NCBI RefSeq assembly: GCF_002775205.1
Contig: NC_036454.1
Location: 9,692,882-9,756,881 of the forward strand
Reading direction: 5' to 3'
Source: Xiphophorus maculatus
Taxonomy: Eukaryota > Chordata > Actinopteri > Cyprinodontiformes > Poeciliidae
Length of the DNA: 64,000 bases
Part shown: positions 1 to 13,864 of the stretch, one piece after another
Position numbering within the stretch: the stretch's first letter is position 1
Layout of the letters: each line of letters begins with the position of its first letter
Notes under the pieces: model-generated
Seen by the model: the letters and a program-made list of their open reading frames with translations, nothing else
The model's database searches: none
What the model was told of the DNA's origin: nothing
Position numbers and translations under genes: made by a program

Positions 1-1904
1 GCACCCATTAAAAGACATAAAGCAGTATTGTTGTAGTTATAAGTTGCCTTTTTCGTGCAGTAACATTCCTTGTTTTGTATGTTGGTTATACAGAAAAGGG
101 AAATTGACTTTCCTGTATTCTGTATATATATAAAAAAATAACTAAGCCAGTACAATTTTCTCTTTATCAGTTTCAACTGAGTTCATTAGCCTCTTTTAGT
201 CCAACTCTTCTTCTATCTTTGACCTTTCGGACACCTATCTTCTCGACTGTAGTTGTGATGGAATTGCTGCTGCACCGGGTTTTGCCATTTATCTTTGGAT
301 ATCTCTGGAACACTTTCAACCTAGTCCAGATTAAAGTCAATCTGTCTGAGCTGGAGTTGGGATGGTAGAGGTATCGGCACAGGGAACAGATGATGAGAGA
401 TACAGGTAAGCTAAAAGCTATAAAACCATTTCACAAAAATGGTGGGGGTCTCTATGAGGGGAAATTTGAGACATATTTGTACTAGAGTGACAGTTTGTGG
501 TGTCTCACTGTTTCTGTTTTACGTTTAGTTGGGGATGTTGACCACAAGTAGAGCATGTGGCGTGTTCAGTCACACTTGTCTCTAGTGTCAGCGCTTTCCT
601 GGAAACAGCAGTTATTCAGCAGGTGCTGGATGGTCATCTCTCATCAACAGAAAATTAGTTATTTAAAATTCTTACCTTGTTATTTTACGACTGGATTAGT
701 GGTTTTTGATTTTTGTCCTGTGACTGTAGGCATTAGGATGGTGACCATGGCTGAGAAAAGGGATTGCTACAAGAGGAAGGCAGAAAGATGAACAGCTAAG
801 AATCTGGGAGACAATCTGGATCTTGTTTGACTTCCTTCAATGCAAATTCACAGGTGGTGATGACTTAAAGTCCATTAGATTGTATTATATTCATTACGAT
901 TTACTGTGAATAAACCCTTCATGATTTACTCCCTATAAGTCTACAGATCTGTTGTCTCAGATGGAATGGAAAGGAAGATGTTTGGTCTCAGGGCTTCCTC
1001 ATGAATTTATCACCTGTTGGAGATGGATGCCCCCCTCCCTCAGATGAATCCACCAGCTCACATGTCAGAAGATTAACGAAACAAATTAAATGTTCCACTT
1101 TTGTAGCAGTCACAAATTTCTGTTTAACACATTTTCACCACCCTGACAGGAATGCTTGTATTATATCATCGTACTGCTCAGTAATATAGCACATCTGTCA
1201 TTTCCCACTGAGATAGTTCATTTTTGAGACGGTTTTCACTGACTCATTATCGCTGGGGGTCTTCAGTGAAAACAAAACTATTAATGAGTCATAGCAGTCA
1301 TATGGGAGGTCTCAGTTTCCTGGCTCATGCAGTGGAAACATGGCGTTGGGGAGGGGGGATAACCTCTGAGAACATCCTTTTTGAAACCTCACGAAGGCGA
1401 GGAGCTGTTGATCAAACCTTGGGGGTCCTCTTGGTCTAGTGTTGTCATAATGTGAACGGCATGATGAAGAGGATGGTTTAAATGCAAATTGTCATTAAAC
1501 AAAAGCATTTAGTGATGCACCAATGCATCAGAAACTTGTCGTGGTTTTTGTGGTTGATCTTTTGAGAACAACATGTTACACAATAAGTACTGAAACCCTG
1601 AAGAGACAAAAAAGATAGAATTCCGTTCTTCTCTAAAGGTTATGATGCATTTTATGTGCACTCTGGAATTTCATGCCAAATCCCTTATCTTTTGTGTAGT
1701 GTATGTAGACTTGAAGGTTTTGAAGTTTTTAAATTGTTAACTGTGATCTAACTTTTTATATCTCATCAACATACCATTTCAACAGAGACATGTGCACTTT
1801 TGAAGGTCATAGTATATATTATCAATATTATATATTGGACTTGACATCCTTCTCAGAAAAATGTGTTCTTGAAGAAGAACATCTATAATAAGTAAGGTGA
1901 AGTG

Positions 1905-2160
1905 TTTTACCTATGATTGTCACCACCTGGACGATGGTGGTGGGAGTTCGTCCCTCAATTGGAGGATTGCCGATTAAATTCCCACTCTGTCCACCTTTGT
2001 CGTTATGTCCTTGGGATAGACAGTTCACCCGCCTTGCCTGCTGGTGGTGGTCAGAGGACCCAGTGTTACCTATGCATGGCAGCCTCACCTCCGTCTAGCT
2101 GTGGCTACTATCCGGTTAGCTTCCCACCATCTGAGTGTGAATGTGTGCATGAGTAGGTGA
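1905..2160 (+). mobile_element. tRNA-type SINE relic
   Basis: The segment has the composition of a common fish SINE: a tRNA-like left part (CCTCAATTGGAGG followed by a decayed B-box-like GCCGATTAAATTCCC), a middle part with GTCCTTGGGATAGACAG and CACCCGCCTTGCCTGCTGG, and a tail with GTGTGAATGTGTGCATGAG. It is diverged and has no coding capacity. The family name is not assigned; recognition is from memory of fish repeats. Confidence 0.55.
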
Positions 2161-4330
2161 ATAACTCAATCCAAGGATTTTAATGACTGTAATTCTGTTT
2201 TTGTCTGCACTGGGCCATAAATCCTGTCAATGCTCACATCTTCTCAGAGGGAGCCAACCAGAGCTTCCACCTCTGGGATCTGTATTTCAATATGAAAGAA
2301 AGTTTTCATAGAATGAGTTAACAAATTAAGAAGAAGTCAAGAAAAGACGAAGAGACGGAAGATAGACTGGACGGTTGAACAGTGAAATTATTGTTGGTCA
2401 AGAAGATAGTCAAGGAGACGAGTGCAAGGTGATATTTGTCTTAAAAAACATCAGAAATGAAAGGAAAACTTCCAAGAGTTAGAAAACCTGTGGTGTGTAA
2501 TTTGAGAGTGGTTGCTGTAACAAAAACACAAAATCATTGTTGGGTGAACGTCTCAGTAAAGTAATTTATGGCAAAAAATAAAAGATGCTAAACTTTATAA
2601 GTGCATGCAAAGCTGAAATACTTTGTACATCTAATAGATCTACTTCTAATTTGGCCTGAATGAACTACAAGTAGGTTCCTCCTTCATGGACTGTTCTGCA
2701 TAACACAGACTTTACATCCAATAATGCATTCAGGCACAAAACGGTATTAAATTATAGTATAGCTATGAAACGTCCCTGACTGGTGTTCTTTTAAGGGTGT
2801 TATAAATGCAGAATGAGGAACATTTTTGGCTTATGATTTTTATTTATATATATATTTTTTTTTACTCTAGTGGCCTCTATTTGACAGTGAATCGACAGGA
2901 AAGTGGATTCTGAAAAGACGAGAAGACACGTGGCAAAGTTCAACATCTTAATAAACACTCACTTATATTTGTATTTGCAACAATAAAATCAGGAAATCTG
3001 GAAAAGGATCTGCTGTCACCACACATAACCATGAAACTGTTTCCCTGGTCCTGTCATATTCAATAAATTAGGTTATTATTGAAAGGTTCATTTGTTTTAG
3101 TAACTCAGTTCACTAACTGCATTCTGCTCTGTGGCTTGTTTTAAAATTGAGTTGTTTCCTCACTTTGACTTTTAGAAAGTGGGGTGAAGATCCTTGCAAA
3201 TGATGCAATAACCCTAGTGCCTTTAAGACATTGTCAACTAAAACAGTCTGTAATAAATATAGAATAGTAGTGTTGACCTCATGTAGTGCAAAGCTAACAC
3301 CAAATGTGCTTGTTACTGCATGTAGCATGCCTTTTAGCTGATCCAAGTTTCAGTCAACTTGCAGAACACGTTTTGTTTCATTTTTCCTTCCTGCATGAAA
3401 CTTTCAAGCTTTTTGATGTGCAGTGTTAGCTCGGATTAGGATTTCACATTCAGAAAGTGCATTCAGATTAACCTTTGTTCTCACTGCCGGTTCCCAAAAT
3501 AGACTGCTGGGTGGAGCTACCTGAAAGTATTTTTAGCAGCTCCCTAAAAAGCACACCTCCATCTCCCTGCTGTTCATTCACACCAGCATTGTTCACACTA
3601 TTCAGGCACCTTTCCCTGCTAACAACCTTCTGATAAGAATCTATTGTTTTCAGGTTAATGATCAAAATGAGGTAAACTGTTCTCCACCCCAATCTGACCC
3701 TAAAATTTTCACTTGCCCCATCAAATAACTCCCATCAAATTCTTCTGTAGACAACACTGTGATCAGGGAGTAGAAATCAGGTTAGTAACACTAGTTTTGG
3801 GAATAGGAAACACAATAGTCTATATTGAAGACATAAACAAAGCAACTAAGAAAAGCTCCTGGAAGCAGTGATATGTTAACCAAGGATACTCCCTCTTTAG
3901 ACGTAATTCTTGCGTAATCCATCTAGCATGACCTACTTGTATAGAAATCCCAAGCAGAGAGAGTTTTAGGTAGATGAGGAGGAAAGAGTAAGAGCAGAAC
4001 TGGTAGTGTATGTGGATTACTAGACAACACGTGTGGAGCTGTTGGGATTAGGAGGCAAGTGGCGGATATCAGCTTGTGGGAAAGCATATGGATACACCTG
4101 TATGTTTCCCTATGAGATGCAGATACTCCAGCAGCTGGCTGTTCTGGGTAACAACAACTTTCTTTACTTTGGTGAGAAACGTAATGTAATCCACCTGACA
4201 GAATATTTACCATTGTATTTACCAGATGTAGTTAGAAACTTCTTTTAAATGTATTTTATGGAGTGAGCTTGCCATTATCATTAAAGTTGTGCCATATTCA
4301 TTGACTGATATAGTGAAATGCAATTTCTGT

Positions 4331-4388
4331 GAATAGAATAGAATAGAATAGAATAGAATAGAATAGAATAGAATAGAATAGAATAGAA
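4331..4388. repeat. (GAATA)n pentanucleotide microsatellite
   Basis: Eleven or so near-perfect tandem copies of GAATA are visible, followed by AGCCTTTGCTGTCCCAC, a flank that often adjoins such tracts in fish repeats. Confidence 0.95.
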
Positions 4389-4910
4389 ATAGCCTTTGCT
4401 GTCCCACAAAAGGGAAATTCAGGTGTAACAGCAGAGATAGACATAAAGGTTCACACAAAAAGCTCTCAAAGTGTTAAAAACAATATAGAAATAACATTAA
4501 CAACAATAACAATAATAATAATAATGATATACTGCACAAAACTATAACAGAAAATACTGTGCAATTTTTAGAAATGGGCATATAGGATTAGGATTACCGT
4601 ACTCATGACCCAAGAGATGTGTAACTGAGTCAGAACATGTTGTCAAAAACGAACATTGAAAAATACAGACTATTATAATACAAGTGTTTTTCAGTGCAGT
4701 AAAACACTTAGGCACTAAGGCAACTCTTGCATGCCATCCATCCATGAATACATTATAAATGGACTATTCTTCATTACTGACTGTTTAAACAACAATCATG
4801 TCAGAGAAATCTAGATTTTAAAAATAGGCTCATCAGTTACATATATGCATTGCCTGTAAAAGCGGCAACATAGACTGCAACTCAAGCAGAAAGAAAAGCT
4901 TACATAATTA

Positions 4911-5495
4911 TCATGGTTGGTGGTTGGTGGTTAACCCAAATGCAGAAGCGGAGCCGTGAAGTAGATGATGAAAAAATATTTTTAAAAATGAAATGCAAAA
5001 GTTTAGAAAAACCACAGGAGCCAGGGCAAAAGACAAAATAATAAATTCAAAGAACATCCAGAAAGAGATACAAGGAGAGTACGGTGAAACAAGAGAAGTA
5101 ACAGAAGAAACCAGCAAGGAATGTCTGAGAAAGAGGTGCTTTAGTACTGGGAGGTTGAATGCTGACACAATGGAACTGGGCTGATTAGCTAATTATTGCA
5201 GCTGTGAGGGAAGGGAGCAGAAGGCAGACTGAGGAGAACGGAGAGAGAAAGTGGCACAGAGGACTAGGAAATAAATCTAACACTACAGAATAACTAGACC
5301 TAAGAAACAAAATAAAACTAGAGAGATAAGGAGTAACTAGACACAAGAAATAAACATAAAAAAACTAAAAACACTAAGAAGTGACTGAACCAAAGTAAAA
5401 CAAAGTGTTTGGCTGATCTTATCAAAGAAAATGAACTAAGAAACACAGAAACGAACAAAACCCAAAAACCAACTCAGAAAACCCAAGACTTCACA
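4911..5495 (-). mobile_element. LTR fossil, Ty3/Gypsy-like, probably solo
   Basis: Read on the minus strand, the segment begins TGTGAAGTCTTGGGTTTT and runs about 585 bp to CTGCATTTGGGTTAACC and ACCAACCATGA, the kind of start and end seen in fish Gypsy-type LTRs. No internal retroelement coding region is attached, so it is best read as an old solo LTR. No clear target-site duplication was seen; the boundaries are approximate. Confidence 0.4.
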
Positions 5496-5709
5496 TTTCT
5501 GCGTTCAAAATCTTTTGGTGCTATCCCACAGCTTATCTGAGTGCCTTTCTTGTAATTTTGCTTCTTTTTGTGGCTGTTTGTGTTTTTTCTTTGTTCAAAT
5601 CCATTCGCTTTGGCTTGGTTAGAGATCATTGTTTAACATAATGGAATTTAATGTATAAGATATTGTGCACCTCAGAAAGTATTTTTTTCTGCTTTATCTT
5701 TTGTTTTAG

Positions 5710-7641
5710 TGGTATGCTGCAGTCTAGCAACAGGCCAGATCTCCTCACGTTATTTCTTCATCCAAGAACCCATGCCCTGGGCCAAAGGTCGTGAGTACTG
5801 TCAGAGCCACTTTGTGGACCTAGCTGTTTTGAGCACAGAGAAGGAATACTTTGCTCTCCTCAGTGCCATCCCCGCAAACAATGCCAGCTTTTGGCTTGGT
5901 CTCCATAAGGAGAGCAGTGGCTGGAAGTGGACCAATGGGGAACAACTGAGACTCACTCACTGGTACAACTATAACCAAGAGGGCCACTGTGTAAGCTTGG
6001 AGGCCATGTTTGAAGAAGATGACAAGCTATTGGCTCGTTCTTGTAATGAGCAGCACAGGGTTGCTTGTCAGGGTAAGAAATGTTATTTTGGAGAATTTTT
6101 TATAATTCCTGCTGTATGTTTTTTTTTTTTTTTTGCACAAAAAAATGCATAATATCCTTGCATCATTGCAATGCAATCATTGTGATATGATTTTTTTTTC
6201 ACATAAAAAATCATATCACAAAGATGCATTTTTATTCAGTTTACTTAATGTGCTATATCCTTTTTGGTGACACCGTATTTGAAGGGCTGTGCATTAGACT
6301 GACATGAGACATGAGTAATAAACATGACCATGAAGGAGTCTTCATAAATGTTTACGACTGTTGTCATGAAGTGTCATTCGATAAATAATGACACATTTAA
6401 TGTAAAGTTGCCAGTTTTAATTGACTTTAAATTCAAGTTTTAATGGAGCTTTACATTAAAAGTGTCATTATTTACAACGTGACACTTCAGGCCAACAGTC
6501 GTAATCGTTTATGAAGAGTCATTCATGTTCATGACAGATGTTATGCCATGTTTATGACAGTCTCATATCAGTTTTATGCTCACCCCTTCAAATAAAGTGT
6601 TACCTAATTTATATATATTTTTTAAAATATTATTTTTCTCGTAATTAATTTGCCTAATTTCCCATTAATTAAATCTTGATCTAAATCTTCCAGGGCCCGT
6701 TTCCCCTCAGTCAGTGGCCGTGTACTTTGTGAACATCGATCACTTGAATCTAAGCTGGAACATCTCTGCACTTATGCAGACGACTTCTCACTATTACAAT
6801 GTGACAATATGTAGCTTCATTTGTGAGACGCTGTCCTACCCCTGCACCAACGGCTCCTCCCTTATGAGCATCAGCATCTCCAACTTAAGTGCAGCCACAG
6901 AGTACTTCATATACGTTTCTGCTGTTGTTATTCGTATTGAGCATGGGACCAGCAGAAAATGGATTCTTCAAGATGATCCTACCATGTTAAAAGCTAAAAC
7001 AGGTGGGAAGAATTTTAAGGGAAGTAATACAATGTTGATGCAAATCTGTAGCATGTAGACAATTGAAAGTACAGTGCCTTGCAAAGTACTCATGCCCCTT
7101 GAACATTTTGCCACATTACAATCAAACATTTCAGTGCAAATGTAAAATCATCCTGCAACAATGGCCCAACAATGCAACAATTGTTTGTGTTTTAAAGCAG
7201 AACAATTATTTCAAAATCTTGTTTTTGCTTTGAAAGATGTGCTTAGTAGTTGGATAAGGCCTTGAAAGTAAATAAAATACAAGAGGAATTAAGACTCTTG
7301 TCTTAATGAAAAGAAATTTGTTCTCATGAGCATCTTTTCTCTTCCACAGCGACATCTAATAAGACTCACAAAATCCTTTTCATCGTTTTGGATTTATTCA
7401 GTCTGGTTTTATTGGTCTCTTCATTTTGGTATATTTATATTGTTGCGAAAAAAGGCAAGTTTTTATTTCTCTGTCTATAAATATACATGAGTACTTATGT
7501 ACTAATAACACACATTATTTTATCTCATCTCCAGACAAATCCACAGAGAGGGTCGGAGACAGATCGTCAGCAGATTCAACAATCGTTGTACTGTTACCAC
7601 ACAGAATTGGGTTAGAAAAACTGGAAAATTTCATATTTTAG
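5710..7641 (+). CDS. C-type lectin-like / fibronectin III membrane protein (5' partial)
   Basis: Coding exons are 5710-6072, 6694-7002, 7350-7454 and 7535-7641 (stop TAG). All internal junctions are phase 1, so the domains are exon modules. The first exon encodes a C-type lectin-like domain with FWLGL, WTNGEQL and the four core cysteines (REYC, GHC, RSC, RVAC). The EPN/QPD and WND calcium-sugar motifs are absent, so calcium-dependent sugar binding is unlikely. The second exon is a fibronectin III domain (LSWNIS, LSAATEYFIYVSAV) with several N-glycosylation sites and extra cysteines. The third encodes a transmembrane helix (ILFIVLDLFSLVLLVSSFW), the fourth a short tail without tyrosine. The intron after 7454 appears to use a GC donor (AAAG|GCAAGT). 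The signal-peptide exon is missing from my model. The domain make-up suggests an immune or adhesion receptor; the ligand is unknown. Confidence 0.8.
6181..6220. repeat. Perfect short hairpin
   Basis: A 16-base arm (TGTGATATGATTTTTT) at 6181-6196 is followed by an 8-base loop and its exact reverse complement at 6205-6220. It lies in the first visible intron of the lectin-like gene. Confidence 0.85.
6266..6604. mobile_element. MITE / fold-back element
   Basis: The element has long imperfect inverted arms: the left end reads GGTGACACCGTATTTGAAGG and the right end, reverse complemented, GGTAACACTTTATTTGAAGG. The arms continue inward through TGTCATGAAGTGTCA and TAATGACACATTTAATGTAA and meet near 6430. 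About 340 bp, non-coding, inside the intron between the lectin-like and fibronectin exons. Superfamily not assigned. Confidence 0.75.
7071..7140 (+). mobile_element. Tc1-like transposon terminal relic
   Basis: ACAGTGCCTTGCAAAGTACT, then CATGCCCCTTGAACATTTTG and CCACATTACAATCAAACA, match the well-known terminal sequence of a fish Tc1/mariner-type non-autonomous family (CAGTGCCTTGCAAAAGTATT). Only the end is recognisable; it lies in an intron of the lectin-like gene. Confidence 0.7.
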
Positions 7642-8929
7642 AGACCAAGAAAAAAGTTTTATTTTGACCCTAAGGAGACATTAAATTGTTTTTAGTTCAA
7701 GCTGTGAAAAGTTTCAAGATGCTAGTTTTGTGTTGCATTGTTGTGTACATTGCATAAATGCACATTAATGAAGTTCAGTTTTATATTTATATAATCCGTT
7801 TAGTTCACAGGCACTTACGTTTAATAGACTGGCTGTCGGTCAAACTCTGTGCATGAACAGATAAGCTACGCATCAGCTCAGATCATACATCTGAGGTTTC
7901 CTTACATAAACCCTCTGGGCTCATTATTTCTTGAGAAAGACGGCTGTGATCTCACAATCAAATTCTCCATCTGTGTGTCTCTATTAAGAAGCAAGAACTC
8001 AAAGTCTCTACAGACAGGCCATCTTGTGGAAGAGAGGAGATCTTGTATTCATGAGAATGTCTTGGAACGACCCACTGCCACTACTCTTTTGCAACAGATA
8101 AACTCAAATTTACTAATGAATTTCAGTTAAACATACTAAATGTGTCATGATTTAGGTGACAGATGAGTATTAGCAGTATGATTAAAGTTTTGTGATCATA
8201 CCACAGTGAATATGCCGTTGCAGAATGTTAAATGACTCCAGAGTTGGTTCGTGTAATATTGTTATGATGTTATGTTTAAATAGTTAAAATTTGTGTATTT
8301 TTTCTGCTGAATTTGTTCTAATTCACAAAACAAAATACATTTCTATAAATTTCTGAAATAAATGTGTATATAATTTTTTCACAACATGATATACATAAAT
8401 TTCTATATATTAATACAAGCTAATGTTTGAGGTGTAGTTGGGTTGCTATTTTCGGGTACAAGATAAGCTGTAAAAAGCTTATCTTTTCACAGATAAGCTT
8501 TTCACTATTTGGGTAGCAACCCAACCCAAATGGTTGGGTTGCTATTTTCGGGTACAAGATAAGCTAACAACATTTTTTTGGAAGGAAAATAATGTCTCTA
8601 CTTTAAATGATAGTGAGATGTTTTTTCTGATTGCTTGCCTTTAGCTAAGGTGTTTGTTTCACACAAAAGATGTTGCAACATGTCAGCATGTTTTCTCTGC
8701 AGCTATTTTAAATGAAACATTTTGTTTTTGAGTAGGTACTTCTATTTTTGAATTTTGCAGCTTAAGACTTGTACAAGACCAAAACTATAAATATTGTCTA
8801 TGTCAATGAATCAAACAAAGTTTTTAATATTCTTGCAACATATATTGCAAGAATATTGTAGGAATGAAATTCTATAGTTACTCATATTCAGAATAGATCT
8901 TGGTTTAAGTATGGATAGATATGTCTTAG
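7642..8929. other. 3' flank of the lectin-like gene
   Basis: Non-coding. AATAAA at 8357-8362 is a possible polyadenylation signal about 720 bp after the stop codon. The segment also holds the repeated module at 8437-8565. Nothing else was recognised. Confidence 0.5.
8437..8565. repeat. 33-bp exact direct repeat with internal inverted copies
   Basis: GTTGGGTTGCTATTTTCGGG followed by TACAAGATAAGCT occurs identically at 8437-8469 and 8533-8565. Between the two copies are inverted pieces: AAGCTTATCTT and GGGTAGCAACCCAACCC. The arrangement is of the form A, A', B', A and looks like a small fold-back element or a template-switch product. Confidence 0.85.
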
Positions 8930-9145
8930 ATGTCTGTTTTACTCATTCAAACACTTTACTTGCTCTCCTATACAACTTGCATTTTGTTGCTTAAAGACGT
9001 ATGCGCAGACAACAATTGAACAAATAAAAACTGAGCTTTAGCTTGTTACAGCAAACTTTGAAACCTGTTTCTGTAAAGTACTTTATTAAAGGATTAAAAA
9101 GTAAAATATTATATTTCTGGCCCTGCACTAGTAGATTAGCCACTT
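8930..9145 (+). pseudogene. Orphan granzyme-type 3' UTR (ghost gene copy)
   Basis: This non-coding stretch lines up with the 3' UTRs of the four downstream proteases: CTTGCATTTTGTTGCTTAAA, then GCAGACAACAATTGAACAAA, TAAAATATTATATTTCTGGC and GATTAGCC, compared with the same succession at about 12280-12432 and, more diverged, 16190-16370. AATAAA is at 9022-9027. No fifth exon can be recognised before it. I infer that a further protease copy lay here and lost its coding part, or that only a duplication edge was copied. Confidence 0.65.
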
Positions 9146-9233
9146 ACAAACATCTCTGAGCGATGACAGCTGATGGCATTGCAAAGATTTAAAAATGATC
9201 TGTTGTTTGTCCATTTCCGTGACAAAAAACAGA

Positions 9234-9447
9234 ACTTTAGTCACATTATTGTTTATATGTACAGATAGGGACTGATCCCTTGCAGGGATATGGATGACAA
9301 CAGACAGTCTTGTGCTGAATGAGTGCCGAGCAGAAGTTTATTTAGGTAGCAGAGGTGGGAGGAATCGGCAATCAACAGCCAGTGGGAGCGGGAGGAGCAG
9401 AGCAGAGGTGCAGCATAAAATACGACAGGAACCGGGACGTCATGACA
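9234..9447 (-). mobile_element. LTR-like fossil, short
   Basis: On the minus strand the segment begins TGTCATGACGTCCCGG, contains AATAAA within CCTAAATAAACTTCTG and ends near 9239. A CTTTA pentamer is present on both sides (9234-9238 and 9448-9452), consistent with a 5-bp target duplication. The start resembles the TGTCATGA start of the fossil at 53.1 kb. No internal retroelement region. Old and low confidence. Confidence 0.35.
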
Positions 9448-9932
9448 CTTTAATGAATTACTTGGTGCTCCCAAATCTGTATTCAATAAAAAGTTATAAT
9501 GGTTTTTCTCCACGAGGTTTGAGCCCCACATGCAGTAACTTGTATTCCAGGTACATTGTCAATTAAATTATACTCTGATACAAAAATTGTTTTTTCCCCC
9601 TTTCTAAATAAAACCTTATCATTAAGGCTAAATAGCTTTATTTCTATATCATAACAATAGCGATACAATGTGTATTTTGCACATAGAGGAGACACAAATG
9701 ACTTTTGTCTTGGACAACATGCGGTTTCCCAGTTGACAGTATCTCTGAGAAATAATCATGTAAGGTCTGGAAAACGTTGCCACTTGTCTCTTCTCAGGGA
9801 CTGTGTGACGTCAATAAAATAAACACCTCCACCACAGTCCTGTTGGGCACCATGAGAAGTGCTAAACATTACCACTTCATAAGTGGTAGACCTGATCTCA
9901 TTTTATGATCACACCTATTTTGCTGATTCTTG

Positions 9933-9975
9933 CATTTCCATGGTCAACCCACATCCTTTGAGGCTAAGACATAAA
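9933..9975 (+). promoter_or_regulatory. Proximal promoter of protease gene 1
   Basis: Contains the block shared by all four protease genes: CATTTCCATGG, then CAACCCACATCCTTTGAG and the TATA-like CATAAA at 9970-9975. In this copy the RUNX-like core is CCCACA instead of ACCACA, a change not seen in copies 2-4. The start codon follows about 63 bp after the TATA-like box. Confidence 0.7.
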
Positions 9976-10037
9976 GAGCAGATTGTGCATTATGATCGAC
10001 ACATTCTTCTCGACATCAAACACCCTGATAGGAGGAA

Positions 10038-12220
<2,183 letters not shown>

Positions 12221-12392
12221 ACCCTGCTTTTCATTTTTGCTGTTTAACTCTTTCAAGCACTTTTGCGATTCCATTCGAATTTGACTTGCATTATGTTGCT
12301 GAAGAATGCATGTGCAGACAACAACTGAACAAAAGACTGAGTTAAATCAAACCTTGAAAACAGTTTCCGAAAACCTATTTAAAAGAATAACG

Positions 12393-12398
12393 AATAAA
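12393..12398 (+). promoter_or_regulatory. Polyadenylation signal, protease copy 1
   Basis: AATAAA 173 bp after the stop codon, in a 3' UTR block that is conserved between copies. Confidence 0.6.
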
Positions 12399-13826
12399 AT
12401 ATTATATTTCTGGCCATGTACTGTCAAATTAGTCAACACCAATGACCTTTGTGTGTGTGTTTTCCTACTAGGTCACTAGGTGACGCTCTCTGCTACAGCT
12501 AGAATGCTGCTTTGCCTACAACTAAAACAGGTTGTAGGAAGATCAAAAGAAAGTCAACTACTATTTCTGTGTTTTGACTTGAAGGTGACTGGAAACAAGT
12601 GATGCTATTCAAATGGTCCACATTTCAGACATATATCAAGATTGAAGATATAACAATGGTAAAAAGATGTTGCCATTTTCTTGAGCTACTATTGGTACCA
12701 AACAGCAGATAAACCAGGTTTTCCATGTTACTAATCATGGAACACAATGACAGAATTACAAAGTTCTACAAAAAAAAAGTCTCTGATTTCATGTGTAGCA
12801 ATTAGTGGCTTGTTGTCAACACCTTAATTTGGTGAGCAAAATCTAATTCAGTGGACTACTGGTTTTGTGGGCTTAGGGATCAAAGCAACCTCAGAAATGT
12901 TAAAATCAGATAATACTGGGGACCCCAACCAAAAACGCTATCTGCCTGTTTTAATAGTTCAAACACCAACTGATCTACTTTACTATGCACTGATGTGCAC
13001 AGAGAAACGCTCCTTAACGCTACCACAGAATTTTGATGCTGCAGCAAATCAGAATCCAAGAAAATAAATGTCACTCATGGACTGGCTGCTTTGCAAATAT
13101 CACTCAATTGCTTGTCAAGTAACATCGTGCCAAGGTATGTTTCAGCTTCCCATGCTGCACTTTCTTTTGATTATTTTAGTTATGCTCTAAAATATTTACC
13201 AATATGCAAACTTTCCACAAATAATTTGGATTCCTGTTGTCATATCCTCATCCTCCATTGCCTTGTTGAAGTCAAGATTCAGATAAACTCCTCTCCAAAG
13301 TGACCACAGACTAGAGGGCTTATGTTGACTCTTTACTGAAGCCAGTTGGAGTAGATTAAAATTGAGAAGTGTGAACATGCACATTTTCAGAAAAAATACA
13401 CAGCAGCAAAGAATAGTTTCACTAAAATGTATAATAAATTTGCTCACGAGGTGACATTTAGCTAAAAGTTCCTAAAAAACAAACGCTGCCTTCTTACAAA
13501 CACCTGCATTATTCTTAATCAACAGAAATATCAATTTTAAATTCCAGTGATTTCAAAGACCAGCTCAAACTAAGAGAAGTTGCAATGTTACTCAGGAAAA
13601 GCCCATACTTTCTATCTCCTGCATTGTCTCCTTTCTGTGACATCATCAAACTATGGCAGACTCTGAAATGTAATACTTAATTCTGCCACTAGATGGAAAC
13701 TATTCTTACAGTATAAACCTGTTAAATGTCAATAAACTGACAACAAAATACATGTTTGACAAATAATTTTGCATATACTGAACCGTGAATATATGAAGAT
13801 CCTTTGTATCTGAATGAGAACAATAC

Positions 13827-13864
13827 CACAGAATGACACATTTCAAAAAATGTGTCATTCTGTG
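13827..13864. repeat. Perfect short hairpin
   Basis: CACAGAATGACACATTT at 13827-13843 is followed by a 4-base loop and its exact reverse complement at 13848-13864. Confidence 0.9.

Larger units (their letters stand above)
1..5709. other. Left flank without a recognised gene
   Basis: No convincing exon was found here. It holds a SINE relic near 1.9-2.2 kb, a pentanucleotide microsatellite at 4.33 kb and an LTR fossil at 4.9-5.5 kb. The signal-peptide exon of the lectin-like gene that follows should lie here or further left, because its first visible exon opens in phase 1, but none could be assigned. Confidence 0.5.

Noticed and set aside
258-368. MELLLHRVLPFIFGYLW reading frame as signal exon of the lectin-like gene
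   Set aside because: No good phase-1 donor before its stop, and 5.3 kb away; it could not be supported.
5520-5640. Hydrophobic frame ILLLFVAVCVFSLF just upstream of the CTLD exon
   Set aside because: No start codon and no phase-1 donor linking it to the exon at 5710; probably chance in T-rich DNA.
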